This document shows, piece after piece, positions 1 through 9,032 of a stretch of DNA of 64,000 nucleotides. The stretch is from Lachnospiraceae bacterium (lineage in GTDB: Bacteria; Bacillota; Clostridia; Lachnospirales; Lachnospiraceae). The notes below the pieces were generated by a model. That model was not told where the DNA came from, made no database searches, and saw only the letters and a list, made by a program, of their open reading frames with translations. The stretch lies in assembly GCA_004552595.1 (NCBI GenBank), contig SFNX01000005.1, positions 51,608 through 115,607 on the forward strand, given 5' to 3'. Position numbers and translations under genes: made by a program. Within the stretch, counting starts at the first letter, position 1, and each line of letters starts with the position of its first letter.

Positions 1-1
1 T

Positions 2-535
2 GCTGCTGATCTTTTGTCTCAAGCCGAACATGATCAGCTTGCATCAGCAATATTACTTACTACATCTAAGGAACTTGCTGACAAAGTATCTGCAGAAGTT
101 GATATTTTCTTAAAAGAATTATCAAGAACTGAAATAATTGAAAAGTCTTTAGAAAACTACGGATATATTATTTTGTGTGATTCAATTGATGATGCTATTG
201 ATGCGGCAAATGAGATTGCATCTGAGCACCTTGAGATTTTAACAAAGAATCCGTATGAAACAATGACTAAGATAAAAAATGCAGGAGCTATCTTTTTAGG
301 TGAATATTCTTCAGAGCCGTTAGGTGATTATTTTGCAGGACCAAATCATGTTCTTCCTACTAACGGAACAGCAAAGTTTTTCTCACCTTTATCTGTTGAT
401 GCATTTATCAAAAAGACAAGTATTATTTCATATTCTAAAGATGCACTTAAAGAAATTCACACTGATATTGAAAGATTTGCATTATCAGAAGGCCTCAGCG
501 CACATGCAAATTCAATAAAAGTGCGATTTGAATAA
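2..535 (+). CDS. hisD: histidinol dehydrogenase, C-terminal part (runs off left edge)
   Basis: This is the last ~177 residues of histidinol dehydrogenase, which oxidises L-histidinol to L-histidine in two NAD-dependent steps, the final reactions of histidine synthesis. The frame is already open at base 2, so the start lies outside the window. Visible active-site elements are SQAEH (zinc-ligand Gln and His), SEH (catalytic Glu-His pair), GDYFAGPNHVLPT (zinc-ligand Asp) and GLSAHANS (last zinc-ligand His). All known residues of this half are present, so the enzyme should be active. The hisI-hisE fusion follows after 27 bases, as expected in a his operon. Confidence 0.96.
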   Translation, partial: AADLLSQAEHDQLASAILLTTSKELADKVSAEVDIFLKELSRTEIIEKSLENYGYIILCDSIDDAIDAANEIASEHLEILTKNPYETMTKIKNAGAIFLGEYSSEPLGDYFAGPNHVLPTNGTAKFFSPLSVDAFIKKTSIISYSKDALKEIHTDIERFALSEGLSAHANSIKVRFE

Positions 536-562
536 TATTTATATTTAAGAACAGGAGAAAAG

Positions 563-1723
563 ATGAACAGTTTATTAATCCCTGCTTTATTTTTAAAAGA
601 TGAAAAGCTTGTATCAGATTTTTCAAATTATAATGTACTCTCTGATAATCCTGTAGATTATTCGGTTTCATTAGCAGCAAAAGGTGCAAATAAGATTATA
701 ATTTTTGATTTATCAAATACGGATTCAGAGCATGATAAAGCCTTGACTTGTATTAGGAATATAACAAGAGCTGTTGATATTCCAATAATCGGTGCAGGTA
801 ATATTAAGCGCTTAGAGGATGTTAAGAAGATACTCTATGCAGGCTGTAAGGCTTGTGCTCTCAATATGTCTAAGGATTCAAATCTTAAGCTTATTGAAGA
901 AGCATCTAAAAGATTTGAAAAAGACAAAATAATGGTTTGTATAAAAGAAGAGGGCGAATATTATAGTAACGAACCAATTATTAATGAATATTCATCTGCC
1001 ATAGTATCAATAAATGAGATGGTAACAGTTGATACTAACGAACTTACATTTATTCATATTGAAAAAGATCCTGACAGGCAGGTTTATTCAGTTAATATTG
1101 ACTGCAAATACAAATGGTCGGACTTAAAAAAGAATTCAGATGGATATGTACCTGTAGTAGTTCAGGATTACAAGACTGATGAAGTATTAATGGTTGCATA
1201 TATGAACGAAGAAGCGTTTAACAAAACGATTGATACAGGGGTAATGACATATTATTCACGTTCAAGAAATGAACTGTGGGTAAAGGGACTTACAAGCGGA
1301 CATTTTCAGTATGTTAAATCCATGTATGTAGATTGTGATTTGGATACAATACTTGTTAAGGTTTTACAGATTGGAAGTGCATGTCATACAGGAAAGGGTA
1401 GTTGTTTCTTTAACGAGGCTTTCAGTCTTAATTCAAGTAATCACAATCCGTCGAAGGTTTTTGATGAGGTTATGGCAACTATTTTAGACAGAAAAGTACA
1501 TCCTAAGGAAGGAAGCTATACAAATTATTTGTTTGATAAAGGAATAGACAAAGTCCTTAAAAAAGTCGGAGAAGAAGCTACTGAAATAGTGATTGCAGCT
1601 AAAAATCCCGATAAAGAAGAGATTAAATATGAAATTGCAGATTTCTTATATCATGTAATGGTTCTTATGGCGCAAAAAGATGTTACATGGGAAGATATTA
1701 CTGAAGAACTTGCCAACAGATAA
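563..1723 (+). CDS. hisIE: phosphoribosyl-AMP cyclohydrolase / phosphoribosyl-ATP pyrophosphatase fusion with N-terminal HisA-like half barrel
   Basis: A 386-residue protein for the second and third steps of histidine synthesis. Residues ~185-300 are HisI (cyclohydrolase), with the metal-binding stretch DCDLDT and the cysteines of [11 protein letters not shown]. Residues ~303-386 are HisE, with GEEATE and EIADFLYH, the Mg-binding helices of the MazG-like pyrophosphatase fold. Residues 1-~165 resemble the first half of a HisA/HisF beta-alpha barrel ([21 protein letters not shown]), but the first catalytic Asp of HisA (PAxDL) is Phe here. The extension is therefore probably structural. The start is the ATG preceded by AGGAG. 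HisI and HisE assignments are firm; the role of the extension is inference. Confidence 0.93.
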   Translation: MNSLLIPALFLKDEKLVSDFSNYNVLSDNPVDYSVSLAAKGANKIIIFDLSNTDSEHDKALTCIRNITRAVDIPIIGAGNIKRLEDVKKILYAGCKACALNMSKDSNLKLIEEASKRFEKDKIMVCIKEEGEYYSNEPIINEYSSAIVSINEMVTVDTNELTFIHIEKDPDRQVYSVNIDCKYKWSDLKKNSDGYVPVVVQDYKTDEVLMVAYMNEEAFNKTIDTGVMTYYSRSRNELWVKGLTSGHFQYVKSMYVDCDLDTILVKVLQIGSACHTGKGSCFFNEAFSLNSSNHNPSKVFDEVMATILDRKVHPKEGSYTNYLFDKGIDKVLKKVGEEATEIVIAAKNPDKEEIKYEIADFLYHVMVLMAQKDVTWEDITEELANR

Positions 1724-1765
1724 TTTATATATTGTATATATCGTTTATTCATGATATGATAATTG

Positions 1766-1793
1766 TTGACATAATATTTAATTGTGTTATGGG
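1766..1793 (+). promoter_or_regulatory. candidate promoter for the InlB-repeat protein
   Basis: TTGACA (1766-1771), a 16-base spacer, then TATGGG preceded by TG (extended -10). It lies between hisIE and the secreted repeat protein, whose start has a good GGAGGG site. The -10 is poor, so this is tentative. Confidence 0.4.
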
Positions 1794-1822
1794 TAGTATA
1801 AAACAATGGAGGGTGTTTACTA

Positions 1823-2605
1823 ATGATTTCAACAATTAAAAAAATAGTTATTCATGCAGCAATTGCCGCATTAGCTTTAATATCAGTTAATACATTTGAT
1901 GTATATGCTGCAGGTAAGAATGCTAAATTTAACGTTACATTCATTTATGGAACAACAATAAATACTCAGCAGGTAAAAAGAGGTAAAGATGCAATCGTTC
2001 CTGTTGATACTTTTGTTCCGGGATTTACATTTGCAGGATGGACAGACACAGCTGCCAATATACAGTCTGATAAGATTATTCTTGGTATGTATACTCCTAC
2101 AAAGGCCGCAGTAACTGCAAGTACTACACCTACACAGAACGGTATTGGTGGAAAGGCAATAAAGCTTAATAATAATGTATCTGCTCCTGCTTTACCATGG
2201 TGGGATATGTCTCTTAAGGGAGTACCTGGTAAGACTTGTGTAGTAAGATGGTACAACGGACATAACGGTGAACTTTGGAAGACAGATGTAGTTCCATACG
2301 GAACAACACTTGATGATCCGGGCAATCCTTGTCTGCACGGATATGATTTTGTCGGCTGGGAAGGTTCATGGGAGAATATCACTGAAGACAGAAACATTAA
2401 AGCCTGGTATTACCACTTAAATAAAGTCAGATTTATTGATGACTATACAGGTGATGTAATTGATGAAAAGTGGGTTCGTGACGGAGAGGGAGTTGGCGAA
2501 CCAAGAATACCTGAACATCATGGTATGGACTTTGATTGCTTCTCAAGAAGTCTTTCAAATATCAACGGAGATACAGATATTTACTTATATTATAAAGAAG
2601 ATTAA
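1823..2605 (+). CDS. secreted protein with InlB/Flg_new (Listeria-Bacteroides) type repeats
   Basis: A 260-residue exported protein. Residues 1-~30 form a signal peptide (lysines, hydrophobic core, probable cleavage after VYAA). The mature part holds about three beta-grasp repeats of the InlB B-repeat kind: one around GFTFAGWTD, one with VVRWYNGHNGELWKTD and YDFVGWEG, and a weaker third starting KVRFIDDYTGDVIDEKW. Such repeats occur in surface proteins of Gram-positive gut bacteria; their binding role is usually unknown. There is no LPXTG motif or C-terminal membrane segment, so it is probably released or held by unseen contacts. It stands alone between a weak promoter and a strong terminator, unlinked to the his genes. 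Specific function is not recognised. Confidence 0.8.
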   Translation: MISTIKKIVIHAAIAALALISVNTFDVYAAGKNAKFNVTFIYGTTINTQQVKRGKDAIVPVDTFVPGFTFAGWTDTAANIQSDKIILGMYTPTKAAVTASTTPTQNGIGGKAIKLNNNVSAPALPWWDMSLKGVPGKTCVVRWYNGHNGELWKTDVVPYGTTLDDPGNPCLHGYDFVGWEGSWENITEDRNIKAWYYHLNKVRFIDDYTGDVIDEKWVRDGEGVGEPRIPEHHGMDFDCFSRSLSNINGDTDIYLYYKED

Positions 2606-2620
2606 TTGTATAAATATTTA

Positions 2621-2656
2621 CAGAGCACATGTAATATGTGCTCTGTTTTTTTTTTC
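2621..2656 (+). terminator. rho-independent terminator after the InlB-repeat gene
   Basis: A perfect 10-bp stem (2621-2630 with 2636-2645, arm CAGAGCACAT), a five-base loop, then an uninterrupted run of about ten T. Confidence 0.94.
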
Positions 2657-2662
2657 ATATAT

Positions 2663-2691
2663 TTGGTAAAATAAACTCTGTATGTGATTAT
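2663..2691 (+). promoter_or_regulatory. candidate promoter for the radical SAM operon
   Basis: TTGGTA (2663-2668), 17 bases, then GATTAT (2686-2691) preceded by TG one base upstream. Transcription would begin near 2698, between a possible GTG at 2684 and the ATG at 2711, which favours the ATG. Both hexamers are imperfect. Confidence 0.35.
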
Positions 2692-2710
2692 TTTTAAGAA
2701 AGAAAAAGAA

Positions 2711-4582
2711 ATGGAAAAAAGAGCGTTATCAGATAAGATATTATTAAAAATTGACAAGCCTGCCAGATATATTGGTCATGAAATAAATGCAATATATAAA
2801 GATAAATCAAAAATTGATATAAGATTTTGTATGTGTTTTCCTGATGTGTATGAAATTGGTATGTCTCATCTTGGAATTCAAATTTTATATGATTTATTTA
2901 ATAAACGTGATGATGTCTGGTGTGAACGAGTATATTCACCATGGATTGATCTACATCAGATAATGAAGGCAGAAAATATTCCTCTGTTTGCTTTAGAATC
3001 ACAGGATAACATTAAAGATTTTAACTTCCTTGGAATAACACTTCAATACGAAATGTGTTATACAAATATAATTCAGATTCTTGATTTATCACAAATTCCA
3101 ATCTATGCAATAGACCGGAAAAATGATGACACAATAGTAATTGGCGGAGGACCTTGTGCATATAATCCTGAGCCTATTGCTGACTTTTTTGATCTGTTTT
3201 ATATAGGTGAAGGTGAAGTGAGCTATAATATGCTTCTTGATCTATATAAGGAATGTAAAAAGGAAGGCTTTAATCGACAGAAATTTCTTCGTATGGCATC
3301 AAAAATAGATGGGATTTACGTTCCGTCACTTTATAATGTTGAATATAACGAAGATATGACAATTAATAAATTTGAACCAATTTATGAGGATGTTCCGTCG
3401 AAGGTAAAAAAGACTGCAGTTGAAGATTTTACATTCAGTCCATATCCGACAGAGCCGATTGTTCCATATATAAAAGCAACTCAGGACAGGGTTGTTCTTG
3501 AAATTCAACGCGGTTGCATAAGAGGATGCAGATTCTGTCAGGCGGGAATGATTTACAGACCTGTTAGAGAAAAAAATATAGAACAACTAAAAGAAATTGC
3601 AAAAAAAATGCTTGATTCTACCGGGCATGAGGAAATATGCTTAAGTTCCTTATCTTCATCTGATTACACAGAACTCAAGGAACTGTTAACATTCCTTATT
3701 GAATATGGAAAGGAAAAGCATGTTAATATTTCTTTGCCTTCGTTAAGAATTGATGCATTTTCTCTTGATGTAATGAGTAAAGTCCAGGATATTAAAAAGA
3801 GTTCTCTTACATTTGCTCCTGAAGCCGGCTCTCAAAGGCTTAGAAATGTTATAAATAAAGGACTTACTGAAGAAGTAATTCTTAATGGTGCAAAGCTTGC
3901 ATTTTTAGGAGGCTGGAGTAAGGTGAAGCTTTATTTTATGCTTGGACAGCCATATGAAACGAATGATGATATAAGAGGAATAGCAGAGCTTTCCAATGAA
4001 ATAGCAAAGCTTTATTATGACACTATTCCTAAAGAAGAAAGAAAAGGGAAAAAAGTACATATTACTTCTTCGACTTCATTTTTTGTTCCAAAACCATTCA
4101 CACCTTTTCAATGGGCAAGACAATGCACAAAAGAAGAATTTCTTGAAAAAGCAAGATATACAAAAGAGTGCATGAAGGAACAGATTAACTTTAAATCCAT
4201 TCAATATAACTGGCATGAAGCCGATTTAAGCGTTCTTGAAGGACTATTTGCAAGAGGGGACAGAAGGCTTAGTAAAGTATTACTAAGAGCATACGAAAAA
4301 GGCTGTCTTTTTGACTCATGGACAGAAGAGTATAAGCCTTGGGTATGGGATGAAACGTTAGAAGAATGTAAAGTAGATGTTTCCTTCTATACACATAGAG
4401 AAAGAAGTGTTGATGAAATACTTCCATGGGATTTTATTGATACATGTGTTAGCAAGAAATTTCTTGTTAATGAATGGTTAAAAGCCAAGGAAGAACTAAT
4501 TACGCCAAACTGCAGACAAAAATGCAGTGCATGCGGTGCGGCTGTAATTAAGGGAGGTGTGTGCCATGAAAGTAAGAATTAA
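2711..4582 (+). CDS. B12-binding radical SAM protein (TIGR03960-type)
   Basis: A 623-residue protein. The N-terminal ~220 residues form a cobalamin-binding-type Rossmann domain (CMCFPDVYEIGMSHLGIQIL). A radical SAM domain follows, with the 4Fe-4S motif CIRGCRFC at about residues 269-276 and TFAPEAGSQRLR downstream. The C-terminus is Cys-rich (CRQKCSACGA). It pairs with the DUF2344 protein that overlaps its 3' end; in some lineages the two are fused. The reaction is not established. The frame also opens at a GTG at 2684, but family members start near the ALSDKILLKI stretch, so ATG 2711 is preferred although its ribosome site is weak. Confidence 0.9.
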   Translation: MEKRALSDKILLKIDKPARYIGHEINAIYKDKSKIDIRFCMCFPDVYEIGMSHLGIQILYDLFNKRDDVWCERVYSPWIDLHQIMKAENIPLFALESQDNIKDFNFLGITLQYEMCYTNIIQILDLSQIPIYAIDRKNDDTIVIGGGPCAYNPEPIADFFDLFYIGEGEVSYNMLLDLYKECKKEGFNRQKFLRMASKIDGIYVPSLYNVEYNEDMTINKFEPIYEDVPSKVKKTAVEDFTFSPYPTEPIVPYIKATQDRVVLEIQRGCIRGCRFCQAGMIYRPVREKNIEQLKEIAKKMLDSTGHEEICLSSLSSSDYTELKELLTFLIEYGKEKHVNISLPSLRIDAFSLDVMSKVQDIKKSSLTFAPEAGSQRLRNVINKGLTEEVILNGAKLAFLGGWSKVKLYFMLGQPYETNDDIRGIAELSNEIAKLYYDTIPKEERKGKKVHITSSTSFFVPKPFTPFQWARQCTKEEFLEKARYTKECMKEQINFKSIQYNWHEADLSVLEGLFARGDRRLSKVLLRAYEKGCLFDSWTEEYKPWVWDETLEECKVDVSFYTHRERSVDEILPWDFIDTCVSKKFLVNEWLKAKEELITPNCRQKCSACGAAVIKGGVCHESKN

Positions 4583-5267
4583 GTTTTCAAAATGCGGTGC
4601 ACTTAAGTTTATCGGACACCTCGATGTAATGAGATATTTTCAAAAGCTTATGAGAAGGGCTGATATCCCAATTGCTTATTCGGAAGGCTTTTCACCTCAT
4701 CAAATTATGTCCTTTGCGATGCCGCTTGGTATTGGAGATGAGAGTATTGCAGAATATGTTGATATAGAACTTAATTCATATATCAGTTCAAACGATGCAA
4801 TAAACAGACTTAATGAAAAGTCAGTAGATGAAATAAGAATTCTTTCATTTAAGGAAATACCGGAAGGCAAAGCTTATAATGCAATGTCCAGCATTAGTGC
4901 TGCTTCATATGAAATTAAAATAAGGGATGAGAATAAGCCTGAATTTGATTTTGAAAAAGCATTTTATGATTTACTTGATAAAGATCAGGTGATTGTTACA
5001 AAACAGTCAAAGAAATCAGAAAATACGCTTGATATTAAACCGTTTATTTATGAATACAATATAAACGGAGACGTTATTTCTTTGCTTGTATCGTGTGGCT
5101 CTGTAATGAATATTAAGCCTGAGCTTGTAATAAAAGCTGTTTTTGATTCTATGAATAAAGAATTTGATGAATATTTTATTACAATTAAAAGAACCGAAAT
5201 GTATACAGGCGTATATAATGAAAAGTCTTTTAAATCATTAGAGGATGTAGGAAAAGACATTTTATAA
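4566..5267 (+). CDS. DUF2344 / TIGR03936 protein, partner of the radical SAM protein
   Basis: A 233-residue protein beginning MKVRIKFSKCGALKFIGHLD, the typical N-terminus of this family, with EGFSPHQIMSFAMPLGIG soon after. ATG 4566 is chosen because GGGAGG lies 8 bases upstream; an in-frame GTG at 4557 overlaps that site. The first 17 bases overlap the radical SAM gene, suggesting translational coupling. The family sits beside or is fused to TIGR03960 radical SAM proteins, often before RNase G, which also holds here. Biochemical role unknown. Confidence 0.88.
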   Translation: MKVRIKFSKCGALKFIGHLDVMRYFQKLMRRADIPIAYSEGFSPHQIMSFAMPLGIGDESIAEYVDIELNSYISSNDAINRLNEKSVDEIRILSFKEIPEGKAYNAMSSISAASYEIKIRDENKPEFDFEKAFYDLLDKDQVIVTKQSKKSENTLDIKPFIYEYNINGDVISLLVSCGSVMNIKPELVIKAVFDSMNKEFDEYFITIKRTEMYTGVYNEKSFKSLEDVGKDIL

Positions 5268-5268
5268 T

Positions 5269-6387
5269 ATGAAAAAAAGAGTTGTTATAACAGAATATCA
5301 GAAAAAAGTATTGGTTTTATTTTTACATGATGATAAATGCATAAAAATAAGAGCAGTTGATTCAATCCATGATACTTCTGATTCGGTTTTTCTTGGAAGA
5401 GTTGATAAAGTACTTAAAAATATTGATGCAAGCTTTGTAAGATGTAATAAAACCTCAATGTATTTAAAAGGGACACAATACAAGCCGGAGACGGTTATTC
5501 CCGTAATGCTAAAAAAAGAAACCGACGTTAATAAAAAAGATGCAATAACAGATGAAATATCATTATCAGGTCTTTTTGTTATTGTAAATAAATGTATTGA
5601 CGGCGTTAAATTTTCATCAAGAATACGTGATAAAAGCAAAATATGTACAGATAATCTGAATAATGTAATTATCAGACAAAATGCAGTCTATGCAAATACA
5701 GAGTCAATATACAATGAATATAAATACTTATCAAAAATTCTTGATAATATTTATAAAAATAAAGATAAAAGAACAGATAATTCTATTTTGTATTTAGGTC
5801 TGCCGGAATTATTAAATATATTGTTTACTGAAGATATATGTAATTACGATGAAATACTTACTGATTCAGATGAAGTATTTGAGCTTATTAATGATTTTTG
5901 CAATAACTATAAATCCAAGAATATCGATGTAAATATACAATTTAAAAAATATGAAGACAAAATGGTTCCGCTTTCAGCGCTTATTTCATTATCTTCAAAG
6001 CTTGAAAGGGCTACAAGCAGAATAGTCCATCTTAAATCCGATGCGTATATTACAATTGATAAGACAGAAGCGCTTACAGTAATAGATGTTAACAGCGGTA
6101 ATACTACATTTAAAGGAGATAGGGCAACTGTAATTCATTCGATAAATATTGAAGCCGCAAAGGAAGTAGTATTACAGCTTAAGCTTAGAAATATTTCAGG
6201 AATTATCATTGTTGATTTCATCAATGAACAAAAATCAGAATATAACGATGAATTAATTAAAACAATAAAAGAAGAACTTAAAACCGATGACCAGGGAGCA
6301 AAATGTTATGGATTAACAAAGCTTGGTCTTGTTGAAATTTCAAGAAAAAGAATAAGTAAGACACTTAAGGAACAGTTATGGACATAG
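5269..6387 (+). CDS. rng: ribonuclease G/E family endoribonuclease, short form
   Basis: A 372-residue RNase G-like enzyme for RNA processing and decay. An S1-type RNA-binding region lies near residues 35-125 (FLGRVDKVLKNIDASFVRC). The catalytic core contains VIDVNSG and IIIVDFI, which hold the two Mg-binding aspartates. The protein ends at LGLVEISRKRI...EQLWT, just before the place where RNase E/G proteins carry the CPxC zinc-link, which is missing. RNase G is usually ~400-490 residues. The stop codon overlaps the mutS start by 10 bases. Catalysis is likely; oligomerisation may differ. Confidence 0.88.
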   Translation: MKKRVVITEYQKKVLVLFLHDDKCIKIRAVDSIHDTSDSVFLGRVDKVLKNIDASFVRCNKTSMYLKGTQYKPETVIPVMLKKETDVNKKDAITDEISLSGLFVIVNKCIDGVKFSSRIRDKSKICTDNLNNVIIRQNAVYANTESIYNEYKYLSKILDNIYKNKDKRTDNSILYLGLPELLNILFTEDICNYDEILTDSDEVFELINDFCNNYKSKNIDVNIQFKKYEDKMVPLSALISLSSKLERATSRIVHLKSDAYITIDKTEALTVIDVNSGNTTFKGDRATVIHSINIEAAKEVVLQLKLRNISGIIIVDFINEQKSEYNDELIKTIKEELKTDDQGAKCYGLTKLGLVEISRKRISKTLKEQLWT

Positions 6388-9029
6388 ACATTAAAAATCT
6401 TTCTCCAATGATGCAAAACTATATACAGACTAAAGAGGAATACAAAGACTGTATTCTCTTTTATCGTCTCGGTGATTTCTATGAAATGTTTTTTGATGAT
6501 GCCTTACTTGCATCAAAAGAACTTGAACTAACATTAACAGGTAAAAACTGCGGACTATTGGAAAGGGCACCAATGTGTGGAGTCCCGTTTCATGCCGCAG
6601 AAAATTACATTAATAAACTTGTTGCTAAAGGATATAAAGTTGCAATATGTGAACAGGTTGAAGATCCAAAGCTTGCAAAAGGACTTGTAAAACGTGAAGT
6701 AATAAGAGTTGCAACTCCCGGAACAAATATTGATGTTGCTTCGCTTGATGAGAGCAGAAATAACTATATCATGTCTATTGTATATGTCCTTGGTAATTTT
6801 GGATTTGCAATTTCCGATGTCACGACAGGTGTATTTTATGTAACTGAAGTCAACACACTGCAAAAGCTTACTGATGAAATATATAAATTTAATCCATCTG
6901 AAATTATATGTAATGAGTCATTTTTACTCTCAGGAATAAATATCGAAGAACTTAGGACTAAGCTTTCTGTAACTTTATATTCGCTTGAATCATGGTACTT
7001 TGACGACACAGCGTGTGAAGATATACTAAAAAGTCATTTTAAAGTTACAAATTTATCGGGGCTTGGTCTTCATGATCTAAACTGCGGAAAAGTGGCGGCC
7101 GGTTCACTTTTAAAATATCTATACGAAACCCAGAAAAACTCTCTTGAACATATTTTATCAATTACACCATACAATATTTCTGATTTCATGCTTATTGATT
7201 CCTCCACAAGAAGAAATCTTGAGCTTACAGAAACAATGCGTGATAAAAATAAAAGAGGCTCATTATTATGGGTACTTGATAAGTGCAAAACAGCAATGGG
7301 TTCAAGAATGATAAGAAGTTTTATTGAGCAGCCGCTTATCAATAAAGAAAGAATTACACTTAGACTTGATGCTGTTGAAGCATTATTTAAAAATGCAATT
7401 ACACGTGAAGAATTAAGAGAATATTTAAGTCCAATATACGATCTTGAAAGATTAATGAGTAAAATCAGCTATAAATCCGCCAATCCAAGGGATTTAATTG
7501 CATTAAGAAATTCATTAAAACTATTACCGGCTATAAAACAACAGCTTTCGGATTTTAAATCAGGTATTCTTGGTGAATTATATGATAAGCTTGATGATTT
7601 AAATGACATTTTCTTACTTATAGAAAACTCAATAAATGAAGAAGCACCAATTACAATTAAAGAAGGCGGAATAATAAAAGAGGGCTATAATGAGACAATT
7701 GACAATTTAAGAAATGCAAAAGTATTAGGAAAGAAATGGCTTACCGAACTTGAAGCTTCTGACAAGGAACGTACCGGAATTAAAAATTTAAGAATTAAAT
7801 ATAACAGAGTATTCGGCTATTATTTTGAAGTAACAAATTCATTTAAAGAACTTGTACCTGATGACTATGTAAGAAAACAGACTCTTGCAAATGCCGAGAG
7901 ATATACAAATGATAAATTAAAGGAACTTGAAGATACAATATTAAATGCAGAAGATAAGCTTTTTTCGCTTGAATATGATATTTTCTGTGAAATACGTGAT
8001 TTGATTTCTACAAATGTATCAAGGATACAAAATACCGCACATGTAATAGCAACACTTGATGCATTCTGTTCTTTGGCATATGTCAGTGAGGCTAACAGAT
8101 ATACAAGACCGAAAATCAATACAAAAGGTATTATTGATATTAAAGGCGGAAGACATCCTGTAATCGAGAAGATGATACCTGACGGTATGTTTATTTCAAA
8201 TGATACATATCTTGATAATGCAAAAAACAGAATTTCAATTATAACAGGTCCGAATATGGCCGGTAAATCAACGTATATGCGTCAAAGTGCATTAATTGTT
8301 CTAATGGCACAAATCGGCTGTTTTGTCCCTGCAGATTCATCCAATATTGGTGTATGTGACAGAATATTTACAAGAGTTGGAGCTTCTGATGATTTATCAC
8401 TCGGTCAGTCAACATTTATGGTTGAAATGGCTGAAGTGGCAAATATTTTAAGAAATGCAACAGATAAAAGTTTGTTAATACTTGATGAAATAGGACGTGG
8501 AACATCTACCTTTGACGGGTTGTCCATTGCCTGGGCTGTTGTTGAATACATTTCAGATACAAAGCTTCTTGGCGCAAAGACATTATTTGCAACACATTAT
8601 CATGAGCTTACTGAACTTGAAGGAAAGCTGCCAGTTAAAGAACAGGGCGATGATGTAGTATTTTTACGTAAAATTGTCAAGGGCGGAGCTGATAAGAGCT
8701 ACGGTATTGCAGTTGCAAAGCTTGCAGGAGTTCCAAATACCGTAATAATGAGGGCTAAGGAATTAGCAGATGAATTAACAGAAAATGATATTTCATCAAA
8801 AATAAAGTCTATTGCTTCAGAAACAACAAATGTATCAAATAAAAGAAGCAAAAAGGTAAGACAGTTAGATGAAGTAGATCTTAATCAGATGTCTTTATTT
8901 GATACAGATACTGATGAAGATATATTAAATGAAATAAAAACATTGGACATTAATTCACTAACACCAATTGAGGCTATAAATACATTAAGCAGTCTGCAGA
9001 GCAGACTAAAAAACAGGTGGAAAATCTGA
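6378..9029 (+). CDS. mutS: DNA mismatch repair protein MutS
   Basis: An 883-residue mismatch-recognition ATPase. MMQNYIQTKEEYKD and FYRLGDFYEMFFDDA form the N-terminal mismatch-binding domain, with the Phe-x-Glu wedge in FYEMF. The ATPase domain has Walker A GPNMAGKST at residues 624-632, DEIGRGTSTFDG (Walker B and signature) and the ATHYHEL switch. The length is normal for MutS1. It begins inside the end of the RNase G gene and is followed four bases later by mutL, so the two repair proteins are made together. Confidence 0.98.
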   Translation: MDIDIKNLSPMMQNYIQTKEEYKDCILFYRLGDFYEMFFDDALLASKELELTLTGKNCGLLERAPMCGVPFHAAENYINKLVAKGYKVAICEQVEDPKLAKGLVKREVIRVATPGTNIDVASLDESRNNYIMSIVYVLGNFGFAISDVTTGVFYVTEVNTLQKLTDEIYKFNPSEIICNESFLLSGINIEELRTKLSVTLYSLESWYFDDTACEDILKSHFKVTNLSGLGLHDLNCGKVAAGSLLKYLYETQKNSLEHILSITPYNISDFMLIDSSTRRNLELTETMRDKNKRGSLLWVLDKCKTAMGSRMIRSFIEQPLINKERITLRLDAVEALFKNAITREELREYLSPIYDLERLMSKISYKSANPRDLIALRNSLKLLPAIKQQLSDFKSGILGELYDKLDDLNDIFLLIENSINEEAPITIKEGGIIKEGYNETIDNLRNAKVLGKKWLTELEASDKERTGIKNLRIKYNRVFGYYFEVTNSFKELVPDDYVRKQTLANAERYTNDKLKELEDTILNAEDKLFSLEYDIFCEIRDLISTNVSRIQNTAHVIATLDAFCSLAYVSEANRYTRPKINTKGIIDIKGGRHPVIEKMIPDGMFISNDTYLDNAKNRISIITGPNMAGKSTYMRQSALIVLMAQIGCFVPADSSNIGVCDRIFTRVGASDDLSLGQSTFMVEMAEVANILRNATDKSLLILDEIGRGTSTFDGLSIAWAVVEYISDTKLLGAKTLFATHYHELTELEGKLPVKEQGDDVVFLRKIVKGGADKSYGIAVAKLAGVPNTVIMRAKELADELTENDISSKIKSIASETTNVSNKRSKKVRQLDEVDLNQMSLFDTDTDEDILNEIKTLDINSLTPIEAINTLSSLQSRLKNRWKI

Positions 9030-9032
9030 TAA

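Noticed and set aside
1966..2397. A 143-codon minus-strand frame opposite the InlB-repeat gene
   Set aside because: The plus-strand gene has a signal peptide, ribosome site and terminator; the reverse frame has no known motif.
6361..6480. A frameshift at the end of RNase G as the cause of the missing zinc-link
   Set aside because: The following bases code cleanly for the conserved MutS N-terminus and no CPxC appears in another frame.
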